Shown here piece by piece: positions 35,636 through 43,217 of a DNA stretch of 64,000 bases. Both the position numbers and the translations under genes were made by a program. The stretch covers positions 5,309,001 to 5,373,000 of the forward strand of contig NZ_CP072597.1 of NCBI RefSeq assembly GCF_018847975.1, read 5' to 3'. The DNA is from Lysobacter sp. K5869. Lineage in GTDB: Bacteria; Pseudomonadota; Gammaproteobacteria; Xanthomonadales; Xanthomonadaceae. Numbering within the stretch: position 1 is the first letter of the stretch; each line of letters opens with the position of its first letter. The notes under the pieces were generated by a model. That model saw only the letters and a program-made list of their open reading frames with translations. It ran no database searches and had not been told where the DNA came from.

Positions 35636-36694
35636 ATGGCAACGCAGCAATACGATTACCTCGTTTTCATCGGCCGTTTCGAGCCTTTCCACAACGGCCA
35701 CGCCGCCGTCGCCCGCCACGCGCTGGGCAAGGCCGCGAAAGTCGTCTTCCTGGTCGGTTCCGCCGACACCCCCCGCACCGTCAAGAATCCGTTCACCGTC
35801 GCCGAGCGCGCGGTGATGATCCAGGCCGCGCTCGCCGACAGCGCCGACCGCTTGATCGTGCGTCCGCTGCGCGACCATCTCTACAACGAGAGCCAGTGGA
35901 TCGCCAACGTGCAGCGCACGGTCGCCGAGGCGGTGCGCGCCGACGGCGGCGCCGCGGACGCGCGCATCGGCTTGATCGGCATGGACAAGGACGCCTCCAG
36001 CTATTACCTGCGCGAGTTCCCGCAGTGGCCGCTGGTCGACGTCAACCACACCGCGACGCTGTCGGCCACCGAACTGCGCAAGTTCCTGTTCGAGGCCAAT
36101 CAGATCGACAGCCACGGCGGCTTGATGCTGATCCGCGCCAACGTGCCGGCGCCGGTGTTCGACATGCTCGAAGCCTTCCGCAAGAGCTCGCCGGCGTTCA
36201 AGCAACTGGTCGCCGAATACCAATTCGTCGAGCAATACCGCGCGGCCTGGGCCGACGCGCCGTACGCGCCGACCTTCGTCACCACCGACGCGGTGGTGGT
36301 GCATTCCGGCCACGTGCTGCTGGTACGCCGCCGCGCCGAACCGGGCCGCGGCCTGTGGGCGCTGCCGGGCGGTTTCGTCGGCCAGCACGAGACCTTGCTC
36401 GACGCCTGCCTGCGCGAGCTGCGCGAGGAAACCCGGCTGAAAGTGCCGCTGGCCGTGCTCAAGGGTTCGATCAAGGGCGAGCGGGTGTTCGACCATCCCG
36501 ACCGCAGCGCGCGCGGCCGCACCATCACCCACGCCTTCCACTTCGATTTCCCGGCCGGCGAGCTGCCGCAGGTGCGCGGCGGCGACGACGCCGACAAGGC
36601 GCGCTGGATCGCGGTCAGCGAAGCGCTGGAGATGAGCCCGCAGCTGTTCGAAGACCACCTGCACATCCTCGAGTATTTCCTAGGCCGCGGCTGA
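35636..36694 (+). CDS. nadM: Bifunctional NMN adenylyltransferase / Nudix hydrolase
   Basis: A 352-residue two-domain protein. Residues 1-185 are an NMN adenylyltransferase with the GRFEPFHNGH nucleotidyltransferase motif at 13-22 and TATLSATELRKFLF near the second motif; it joins NMN and ATP into NAD. Residues about 205-350 are a Nudix domain with GGFVGQHETLLDACLREL-REE from Gly246 to Glu265, most likely hydrolysing ADP-ribose-type compounds. This fusion is known in bacterial nicotinamide salvage. It is followed 76 bp later by a NAMPT homologue, so together they turn nicotinamide into NAD in two steps. In the Nudix box the late glycine is an arginine (Arg267). Confidence 0.92.
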   Translation: MATQQYDYLVFIGRFEPFHNGHAAVARHALGKAAKVVFLVGSADTPRTVKNPFTVAERAVMIQAALADSADRLIVRPLRDHLYNESQWIANVQRTVAEAVRADGGAADARIGLIGMDKDASSYYLREFPQWPLVDVNHTATLSATELRKFLFEANQIDSHGGLMLIRANVPAPVFDMLEAFRKSSPAFKQLVAEYQFVEQYRAAWADAPYAPTFVTTDAVVVHSGHVLLVRRRAEPGRGLWALPGGFVGQHETLLDACLRELREETRLKVPLAVLKGSIKGERVFDHPDRSARGRTITHAFHFDFPAGELPQVRGGDDADKARWIAVSEALEMSPQLFEDHLHILEYFLGRG

Positions 36695-36720
36695 GCGCTC
36701 AGCGCACCGCCCGGCCCTCC

Positions 36721-36745
36721 CGCCGGCGGACAGACCGCCGGCCAC
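36721..36745 (+). promoter_or_regulatory. Leader hairpin of the NAMPT gene (copy 2)
   Basis: Matches the element before the adenylyltransferase gene at 24 of 25 positions. Here the stem is perfect: CCGGCGG-ACAGA-CCGCCGG. It ends 25 bases upstream of the ATG and about 9 bases before the GAAGGAG ribosome site. The near-identical loop and distance make common regulation of both genes likely. Confidence 0.62.
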
Positions 36746-36770
36746 ACCCGACGCGAAGGAGCTTCCCGTC

Positions 36771-38195
36771 ATGCAATGCCTCGACAACCTGCTGCTCAAC
36801 ACCGACAGCTACAAGGCCAGCCACTGGCTGCAATACCCGCCCGGCACCGATGCGACGTTCTTCTACATCGAATCGCGCGGCGGCGTGTACGACCGCACGG
36901 TGTTCTTCGGCCTGCAGGCGATCCTCAAGGAATATCTGGCCAAGCCGATCACCCACGCCGACATCGACGAGGCGCGCGACCTGTTCGCCGCGCACGGCGA
37001 ACCGTTCAACGAGGCCGGCTGGCGCTACATCGTCGACCGTCACGGCGGGCTGATGCCGATCCGCATCCGCGCCGTGCCCGAAGGCACCGTGGTGCCGACG
37101 CATCAAGCCTTGGTGACGATCGAATCGACCGACCCGCAGGCCTACTGGGTGCCGTCCTACCTGGAAACCCTGCTGCTGCGCCTGTGGTACCCGGTGACGG
37201 TGGCCACGATCAGCTGGCACGCCAAGCAAACCATCCGCCAGTTCCTGGAACGCACCAGCGACGACCCGGAAGGCCAGCTGCCGTTCAAGCTGCACGACTT
37301 CGGCGCGCGCGGCGTGTCCAGCACCGAATCGGCCGCGCTCGGCGGCGCCGCGCATCTGGTCAATTTCCTCGGCACCGACACCGTCTCCGGCCTGCTGCTG
37401 GCCAAGCGCTATTACCACGAGCCGATGGCCGGCTATTCGATTCCCGCCGCGGAGCACAGCACGATCACCAGTTGGGGCCGCGAGCGCGAAGTCGATGCGT
37501 ACCGCAACATGCTCGATCAGTTCGCCAAGCCCGCCGCGATCGTCGCGGTGGTGTCGGACAGCTACGACATCTTCCATGCGATCCGCGAGCATTGGGGCAA
37601 GACCTTGCGCGAGCAGGTGATCGCCTCGGGCGCGACGCTGGTGGTGCGCCCCGATTCGGGCGATCCGGTGGACGTGGTGCATCAGTGCCTGACCCTGCTC
37701 GACGAAGCCTTCGGCCACACCGTCAACGCCAAGGGCTACAAGGTGCTCAACCACGTGCGGGTGATCCAGGGCGACGGCATCAACCCGACCAGCATCCGCG
37801 CCATTCTCGAACGCGCGACCAGCTACGGTTACGCCACCGACAATCTCGCCTTCGGCATGGGCGGCGCGTTGTTGCAACGCCTGGATCGCGATACGCAGAA
37901 GTTCGCGCTCAAGTGTTCGGCGGCGCGCGTGGACGGCGAGTGGATCGACGTCTACAAGGATCCGGTCACCGACAAGGGCAAGTCGAGCAAGCGCGGCCGC
38001 ATGACCCTGCTGCGCCATCGCGAATACGGCCACTTCAAGACCGTGCCGGTGCCGGCGGACGCGCCGTCGCTGGAGCAAGCGGCCAAGCCGATGGGCTACG
38101 ACGATGCGATGGTGACGGTGTGGGAGGACGGCCGGCTGGTCAGCGATTGGACGTTCGCGCAGGTGCGGGAACGGGCGAACGCGGCTCGGCTTTGA
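36771..38195 (+). CDS. nadV: Nicotinamide phosphoribosyltransferase (NAMPT/NadV)
   Basis: A 474-residue homologue of NAMPT, which makes NMN from nicotinamide and phosphoribosyl pyrophosphate. Hallmarks: LLNTDSYKASHWLQYPPGT at the start, KLHDFGARGVSS, the catalytic histidine in SIPAAEHSTITSWG (His229), VVSDSYDIFHAIREHWG, LVVRPDSGDPVDVV and FGMGGALLQRLDRDTQKFALKCSA. Length is close to the 491 residues of the human enzyme. It is the second gene of the salvage pair and has its own copy of the leader hairpin. The same enzyme pair is carried by some phages to restore NAD after host defence; here it looks chromosomal and ordinary in composition. Confidence 0.95.
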   Translation: MQCLDNLLLNTDSYKASHWLQYPPGTDATFFYIESRGGVYDRTVFFGLQAILKEYLAKPITHADIDEARDLFAAHGEPFNEAGWRYIVDRHGGLMPIRIRAVPEGTVVPTHQALVTIESTDPQAYWVPSYLETLLLRLWYPVTVATISWHAKQTIRQFLERTSDDPEGQLPFKLHDFGARGVSSTESAALGGAAHLVNFLGTDTVSGLLLAKRYYHEPMAGYSIPAAEHSTITSWGREREVDAYRNMLDQFAKPAAIVAVVSDSYDIFHAIREHWGKTLREQVIASGATLVVRPDSGDPVDVVHQCLTLLDEAFGHTVNAKGYKVLNHVRVIQGDGINPTSIRAILERATSYGYATDNLAFGMGGALLQRLDRDTQKFALKCSAARVDGEWIDVYKDPVTDKGKSSKRGRMTLLRHREYGHFKTVPVPADAPSLEQAAKPMGYDDAMVTVWEDGRLVSDWTFAQVRERANAARL

Positions 38196-38212
38196 CCGGC
38201 CCTCGCCCCAAT

Positions 38213-38369
38213 CCCTCTCCCGCGAGCGGGAGAGGAGCTCAAAAGCCGCGATGCTTCCAACCGTCACGAAACAGTCCCCTCTCCCGCTAGCGAGAGAGGG
38301 GCTCGAAAGCCGAGAGGCTTCCCACCACCGCGAAACCGTCCCCTCTCCCGCTAGCGGGAGAGGGTTAGG
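38213..38369. repeat. 64-bp tandem repeat, three copies, with CCCTCTCCCGC hairpins
   Basis: CCCTCTCCCGC-TA-GCGGGAGAGGG-type hairpins start at 38213, 38277 and 38341, exactly 64 bp apart. The spacer contains GCTCRAAAGCCGMGAKGCTTCC and a CGAAACMGTC block. The last copy ends in TTAGGGTGAGGG. This is a separate repeat family placed between the NAD-salvage genes and the radical SAM operon; it may act as a terminator for the former. Confidence 0.88.
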
Positions 38370-38411
38370 GTGAGGGCAAGCGCCCCGCCATCGATTCACA
38401 GGACGAATCCC

Positions 38412-39563
38412 ATGCCAGCCTTTCTCGAAGGGCTAGCGACCGCCGACCCGGGCACGCTCCCGCTCAGCGCGGCCTCTTCCCTGTTCCAACGCCTGCGCGC
38501 GACCACGCCGCAACTGGCGCGGCGCGCGCCGGGCGAACACGACGCCGCGCGTTGGCGCGAGCATCGCATCAGCGAACGCTTCTACCGCGTCGCCCAACCG
38601 GTCACCTTCACCCCTTACGCCGCCGCGCGGCCGTGCTCGGCGCGCTGTCTGTTCTGTTCGGAAAACCTGCGCCCGCTCGGCGGCGGCGCGATGGCGCAGA
38701 CCTTGCGGCCCGGCCCCGATCACTTCGAGCGGCTGAGCGCGGCGCTGGCGCAACTGCGCGGATTGCCGCTGTCGTGGTCGCTGTCGGGGCTGGAATCCAG
38801 CGACGACGAGGACTGGTTCCTGCGCTTGCTGGAGACATTGAGCGCGGCCGAGCGCGACGGCGTGCGGGTCGAAGACCGCGTGCTCTACAGCAACGGCGCC
38901 GGCTTCGCTCGCGGCCGCGGCGAGGAATTGATCGCCGCGCTGCGCGGGTTCGGTTTGTCGTGGGTGGAATTGTCGCGGCATCATTTCGATACGGCGCGCA
39001 ATCATCGCATCATGCGCTTCCGCGACGGCGAGCCCATCGCCGAGGGCGCCGCGTTCGAGCGCGTCGCGCGCGCGCTGTCCGCGTCGCTGCCGGTGCGTCA
39101 GGTGTGCATCCTGCAGCGCGGCGGCATCGACGATGCCGACGGCGTCGCCGCGTACCTCGACTGGGCCCGCACCTACGGCGCCGGCACGGTGATCTTCCGC
39201 GAGTTCTCTCGCCTCGACGCGGGTTACCGCGACAACGCCACCCGTCGCTACGTCGACGCCGAGCGCGTCCCCATCGAGCACGTGCTGGCCGCGTGCATGG
39301 ACGCGGCGTGGTGGCCGCGGCTGACGCCGCTGCGCATCACCGAGGGCTATTACTTCTGGAACCTGCGCCTGCGCGACGAACGCAGCGGCGTGGACGTGGT
39401 GTTCGAGTCCTCCGATTACGCCGCCATGCACCGCCGCCACGCCTCGGGCGATATCTATAAGTTGGTGTTCCACGGCAACGGCCGCTTGTGCGCCGGCTGG
39501 CAGCCGGATCGCGATGTGCTGTGGCCTGTCGAGAACCCCGCTCAGGAGCGCGCCGATGGATAG
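38412..39563 (+). CDS. Radical SAM protein of unknown function
   Basis: A 383-residue radical SAM protein. The cluster motif is CSARCLFC, CxxxCxxC at Cys75, Cys79 and Cys82, preceded by QPVTFTPYAAARP. Further signatures of the barrel are LSWSLSGLESSDDEDWF in place of the common GGEP motif, YSNGAGF, and SWVELSRHHFDTARNHRIMRF with VRQVCILQRGGIDDADG. No extra SPASM-type cysteine cluster is visible. The C-terminus (GDIYKLVFHGNGRLCAGW) reads like a substrate-side domain. The last bases overlap the start of a methyltransferase-nucleotidyltransferase fusion, so the two are made together. The substrate is unknown; a peptide, tRNA or other polymer are all open. Confidence 0.85.
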   Translation: MPAFLEGLATADPGTLPLSAASSLFQRLRATTPQLARRAPGEHDAARWREHRISERFYRVAQPVTFTPYAAARPCSARCLFCSENLRPLGGGAMAQTLRPGPDHFERLSAALAQLRGLPLSWSLSGLESSDDEDWFLRLLETLSAAERDGVRVEDRVLYSNGAGFARGRGEELIAALRGFGLSWVELSRHHFDTARNHRIMRFRDGEPIAEGAAFERVARALSASLPVRQVCILQRGGIDDADGVAAYLDWARTYGAGTVIFREFSRLDAGYRDNATRRYVDAERVPIEHVLAACMDAAWWPRLTPLRITEGYYFWNLRLRDERSGVDVVFESSDYAAMHRRHASGDIYKLVFHGNGRLCAGWQPDRDVLWPVENPAQERADG

Positions 39564-40623
39564 CCGCAGCTGGCTGCTGCTGGAACCCGATCCGCCGGAA
39601 CTGCGCCTGCCCGAGGATTTGCGCGCGCGCGATCCGTTCGGCGGCCGCGATTGCGGCTGGGTCGCGCAGATGCGCCCGTTCGTGCGCCACTACGCCGCGC
39701 CCGGCGCGCGCGTGTTCGATCCGTTCTGCGGCTTCGGCACTACTTTGTTGGCGGCCGCGCTGGAAGGCCGCGACGCTTGCGGCCTGGAGATCGACCCGGC
39801 CCGCGCGCAGTTGGCGCGCGAACGGCTGCATCGCCACGGCATCGACGCGCCCATCGCGACCGGCACCCTGCCCGAGACGCCCGCACCGGCGCCGTTCGAC
39901 CTGTGCCTGACCAACGTGCCCTACTTCGGCTGCCGCTGGCCGGGCGAGGCCGATGCGCAGGCCGGCCAGTTGTATCTCGAACGCGACTACGAAGCCTATC
40001 TGCGCCGCTTGCGCGATCTGTTCCACGCGGTGCGCGACGCGCTGCCCGAGGACGGCTACTGCATCGTCATGGCCGAGAACCTCAACCTCGACGGCCGCCT
40101 GCTGCCGCTGGCCTGGGATCTGGCGCGCGTCCTCGGCGCGTTGTTCGTGGCGCGCGACGAGCGCTTGCTGTGCTACCGGCGCGAAGCGCGGCCGCTCGCG
40201 CCCGGCGACGCGCGCAGCGACCGCAGCCACGAGTACGCCCTAGTGTTCCAGAAGCAGCGCGAGCGCGTTTGCCTGGACAGCACCCGCGACGCCTTGCAGG
40301 CCTTGCGCGACGCCGGCTTTGCGTTCGATCTGTACGGTAGCTATCCGCGCTGGCTGGCCGACCCGGGGGTGCGCGAACCCGCCGACGCCGACCTGCTGCT
40401 GCCCGACGATCAGGCCGAATTCGACCGCCTGCTGTGGTGGCTGCACGAACGCGATTACGCGCTGAGCCTGTGGGGCGAACCGCTGCGCCCGCCGCTGCGA
40501 CTGCCGCGCTTGCGCGAGCATTGGTACGTGCGTGCGCAGCGGCGCGATCGGCTGGGGCGGTTGGTGCGGTTGGATTTGTCGTTGGCGGATCAGGCGGGGC
40601 GGCAGACGCCGGCGGCGCGTTGA
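39556..40623 (+). CDS. Methyltransferase fused to a nucleotidyltransferase-like domain
   Basis: A 355-residue fusion. Residues about 20-230 are a Rossmann methyltransferase of the DNA/RNA type: FDPFCGFGTTLLAAALEG is the SAM motif (Asp55-Thr63), GLEIDPARAQLAR the acidic loop, and TNVPYFG (119-125) stands where N4/N6 enzymes have NPPY. After a KQRERV linker, residues about 240-345 resemble a Pol-beta-type nucleotidyltransferase: YGS (Gly261-Ser262), then DAD at 277-279 and a third carboxylate Asp340 in VRLDLSL, the complete metal triad. I know of no described protein with this order. It overlaps the radical SAM gene by 8 bp. The methyl acceptor and the nucleotide acceptor are unknown. Confidence 0.78.
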   Translation: MDSRSWLLLEPDPPELRLPEDLRARDPFGGRDCGWVAQMRPFVRHYAAPGARVFDPFCGFGTTLLAAALEGRDACGLEIDPARAQLARERLHRHGIDAPIATGTLPETPAPAPFDLCLTNVPYFGCRWPGEADAQAGQLYLERDYEAYLRRLRDLFHAVRDALPEDGYCIVMAENLNLDGRLLPLAWDLARVLGALFVARDERLLCYRREARPLAPGDARSDRSHEYALVFQKQRERVCLDSTRDALQALRDAGFAFDLYGSYPRWLADPGVREPADADLLLPDDQAEFDRLLWWLHERDYALSLWGEPLRPPLRLPRLREHWYVRAQRRDRLGRLVRLDLSLADQAGRQTPAAR

Positions 40624-40636
40624 GGTTTCGGCGCGG

Positions 40637-40718
40637 GTAGGAGCGGCGTGAGCCGCGATCGTTCTGCGGGTTTGCGTCGTAAGCGGGGTGTCGCGGTCGC
40701 AGCTTGCGCAGCTCCTAC
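40637..40718. repeat. GTAG REP pair (GCGGCG left arm, GCAGCTTGCGCAGC right arm)
   Basis: One unit of the same design as the 124-bp arrays: GTAGGAGCGGCGTGAGCCGC, a centre with GTAAGCGGGGTGTCGCGG, and GCAGCTTGCGCAGCTCCTAC. It lies between convergent genes and may serve as their terminator. Confidence 0.88.
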
Positions 40719-40761
40719 AGGGGCTTCGACGGGGTTCGTAGCCGATGGCCGGGTAGCGCGG

Positions 40762-41493
40762 TCAGTCTTCGATGCGCTCCAGCGATTCCGCCAGCCGCCC
40801 CAACTGCGCCATGCCGCCGATCCGCCGCAGCAACTGCTCGCAACGCGCGCGGATCTCCGCGGTCTGCAGCGGCCACGCCGGTTCCCGGCGCGAACCGGGA
40901 AACACCAGGTACAACAGCGGGCCGGTCGGTACGCCGCGGCCGCTGCGCGCGTCGGCGCGGTGGCCGGTGAGGTCGCCGGCCATGCGCTCGGACACCTCGC
41001 CCATCGCGCGGCCGCGGCCGCCGTCGCCGATCAGGCCCAGGCTCAGGCGCCCGCTGGCGCGCTCGCGCACGACCGCGAAATCGCCGGGCGCGCCGGCGCC
41101 GTCGTGGCGCAGCCACGCGTCGGGCATCGCCAGATACGGCACCCGGCCGGCATCGAGGTAGGCGTGGGCGCTGGCGCGCGGAAACCGCGGGTCGCTCAGC
41201 GCGGTGGTCGAGACGAAATAGCCGGCGCAGCGGCCTTGGCTCTGGCGCAAGGGACGTTGCGGCCAGTGCGGGTCCGCGACCAGACGCTCGCGCCATTCCG
41301 GCCCGGGCCAGCCGCTGTCGCGCAGATGCGCGCGGCCGGTGTCGTCGGGATGGTAGGCGTCGGGCGCGCCCTGCGCGGTCACCCGCGGACGCGGGTTGAC
41401 GAAGGCGTAGGCGCGCTGCGCGCCGGCGTCGATGCGATGCACGGCCACGCCGGCGAAATCCATCCAATGCTCGATCATCAGCACGGCCATCAC
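40762..41493 (-). CDS. GH75 (chitosanase)-like protein without signal peptide
   Basis: A 243-residue protein. The second half resembles the fold of family 75 fungal-type chitosanases: AHAYLDAGRVPYLAMPDAW, GDFAVVRERASGRLSLGLIGDGG and RAMGEVSERMAGDLTG. The likely catalytic pair is Asp157 and Glu166, the two acids in GDGG...GEVS, nine residues apart as I recall for GH75 enzymes. The first half (YAFVNPRPRVTAQGAPDAYHPDD, CAGYFVSTTALSDPRFP) also reads like this group. There is no signal peptide, so the protein seems cytosolic, which is odd for a secreted-enzyme family; it may have another role. The alternative ATG one codon later cannot be excluded. Confidence 0.55.
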   Translation of the reverse strand: MMAVLMIEHWMDFAGVAVHRIDAGAQRAYAFVNPRPRVTAQGAPDAYHPDDTGRAHLRDSGWPGPEWRERLVADPHWPQRPLRQSQGRCAGYFVSTTALSDPRFPRASAHAYLDAGRVPYLAMPDAWLRHDGAGAPGDFAVVRERASGRLSLGLIGDGGRGRAMGEVSERMAGDLTGHRADARSGRGVPTGPLLYLVFPGSRREPAWPLQTAEIRARCEQLLRRIGGMAQLGRLAESLERIED

Positions 41494-41715
41494 GATCCAT
41501 CCCTAATCGCGGACGGCGCGAGCGTTTCGCGCCTGCCTCCTGGAGGGATCGATTGCGCCGATGCCGGTGTCAATTCGTCGTGATCGCCGCGACGGTACGG
41601 ATGCGATGTTCATCGCTCGTGCGCGCGTGCGCAACCGACGACGCTCATCGCACGCTAATTCGGCGCTTGAACAACATGCCAAACGCATGAATCCGGTGGG
41701 AACTGCGCCAGCCGC

Positions 41716-42327
41716 TTAGAACCGGTGATACCAAAAAAGTGCCGTCTCCTGCGCCAACTCCGGCTCTTCCTCGTTGGCGTAGTGGAAACGGTCGCAGCCG
41801 CCGAGCACGAACCCGTGACGCAGGTACAGGCGGCAGGCCAGGACGTTGGTGTCCTGGGTTTCCAGCATGATCCCGGGATAGCCGTGCTCGCGCGCCCAGG
41901 CCAGCGCCTGCCGCATCAGCGCCGAACCCGCGCCGCGTCGGCGCACGTCGCGGTCGATGGCGATGTCCTCGATGTAGGCGAAGCCGTTCCAGGTGCGCGA
42001 CATCAGCAGCCGGCCAACCACGCGCCCGTCGATGCGGGCCACGAACGCGGCCGCGTCGGGCGCGGTGTTGCCGCGCGCGCGTTGCAGGTAATCGCGCAGG
42101 CCGTCGGCATCGGCATCGTCGCCGTAGAGCTTGCGGTACCCCTGCTCGATCTGCTCGGTATCGAAGGATTCCAGGTCGCACCACAGCATGCCGTCGCGCA
42201 TTTCCAGCTTCAGCCGGCTCAAGGCGTAGTAGCTGCCGTCGAAGGCGACCGCGGCATCGACGTCCTCTTCGCGCAGCGCATCGACCGTCGGCGCGGATGC
42301 GGCCGCAGGGTGGTCGCTCGCGCTCAT
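41716..42327 (-). CDS. GNAT-family N-acetyltransferase
   Basis: A 203-residue acetyltransferase. After a short alanine-rich lead and VDALREEDVDAAVAFDGSYYALSRLKLEM comes the GNAT core: VVGRLLMSRTWNGFAYIEDIAIDRDVRRRGAGSALMRQAL (residues about 105-145), with the acetyl-CoA loop RRRGAG, and GIMLETQDTNVLACRLYLRHGFVLGGCDRFHY as motif B. The pattern is similar to streptothricin acetyltransferases. Its ATG overlaps the stop of the upstream GNAT gene, so both are in one operon. The natural acceptor is unknown. Confidence 0.88.
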   Translation of the reverse strand: MSASDHPAAASAPTVDALREEDVDAAVAFDGSYYALSRLKLEMRDGMLWCDLESFDTEQIEQGYRKLYGDDADADGLRDYLQRARGNTAPDAAAFVARIDGRVVGRLLMSRTWNGFAYIEDIAIDRDVRRRGAGSALMRQALAWAREHGYPGIMLETQDTNVLACRLYLRHGFVLGGCDRFHYANEEEPELAQETALFWYHRF

Positions 42328-42866
42328 GCCGCCAGCTCCAGCGCCAGGATCGCGTCGTGATAGGTGTTGCCGCCGACCTGGAACTCGCGCTCGCCGACCT
42401 GGGCGTAACCGCAGCGCGCATAGAACGCCAGCGCGCGCTCGTTGCCGGCGTACACGCCGAGCAACAATCGGCCGGCGCCGCGGGCGCGGGCTTCGTCGAT
42501 GGCGTGCTGCATCAGCCGCCGCCCGGTGCCGCCGCCGTGGAAGCGCGAGAGCAGGTAGATGCGCTTGAGCTCCAGGTCGTCCGCGCGCAGATCGGCGAGC
42601 GGCAGATTCGGCCGGGTCAGCATCGCGAAGCCGACCGGCGCGGCGCCGACCGGCGTTTCGGCCAGCCATAGCGCCGAGGCGGGATCGGCGAGCGCCTGCG
42701 CGTAGAGTTCGGCCGCGTGCTGCTTGCGGCAGTGGGCGACGATGTCGGCGCCGGCGAGGATGCCGGCGAAGGTGTCGAGGAAGGTCGCCGCGCCGGCCAG
42801 GGCGAGCGCATCGGCGTCGCCGGCGTGGGCGCGGCGGATCGTGGGAACAGCAGCGGTATCGTTCAT
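42324..42866 (-). CDS. GNAT-family N-acetyltransferase
   Basis: A 180-residue acetyltransferase starting MNDTAAVPTIRRAHAGDADALA. The core is LELKRIYLLSRFHGGGTGRRLMQHAIDEARARGAGRLLLGVYAGNERALAFYARCGYAQVGER (residues about 95-160), with the CoA loop HGGGTGRRL and the motif B helix RALAFYARCGY. The FLDTFAGILAGADIVAHC segment before it is common in a group of small-molecule or protein acetyltransferases. It is the first gene of a two-gene operon, coupled by an ATGA overlap to the second GNAT. The frame continues upstream without a plausible protein, so I took the ATG at 42866. Confidence 0.88.
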   Translation of the reverse strand: MNDTAAVPTIRRAHAGDADALALAGAATFLDTFAGILAGADIVAHCRKQHAAELYAQALADPASALWLAETPVGAAPVGFAMLTRPNLPLADLRADDLELKRIYLLSRFHGGGTGRRLMQHAIDEARARGAGRLLLGVYAGNERALAFYARCGYAQVGEREFQVGGNTYHDAILALELAA

Positions 42867-42969
42867 GGCGGCGAGGCAGGCAGGCCCGGAGGCGATGCGG
42901 CAAAGATCGCATGCGCGGGGCGGGTCCGGCATCGGCGGATGGTCGCAAGCGCCTTCGCCGCTGCGCCGT

Positions 42970-43180
42970 GTAGGAGCGGCGTGAGCCGCGACCGGGAAAC
43001 CTCGCCCGCGACGGATGCTCCCCTGCCCGGCCGTCCTGCGCGTGGCCGGACGCGGGCGGTTCGGGTTTCGTCGCGGTTGCATTGGCGCGGTCGCGGCTCG
43101 CGCCGCTCCTACAGGGGCGACCCCAGACGACTGCGCGGCCGGGAGTCCGACTGTAGGAGCTGCGCAAGCTGCGACCGCGA
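42970..43180. repeat. GTAG REP pair plus a third lone GTAG repeat
   Basis: A left arm GTAGGAGCGGCGTGAGCCGC (42970) and a right arm GCGGCTCGCGCCGCTCCTAC (ending 43112) flank about 90 bp without a gene; a separate GTAGGAGCTGCGCAAGCTGC copy lies at 43153-43180. The arms' variable bases (TGAG versus TCGC) do not match exactly. Sits between a GNAT promoter and the zinc-type dehydrogenase stop. Confidence 0.85.
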
Positions 43181-43217
43181 CAGATCGCCTACGACGCGAC
43201 CCGCCTACGCCCCGCCC

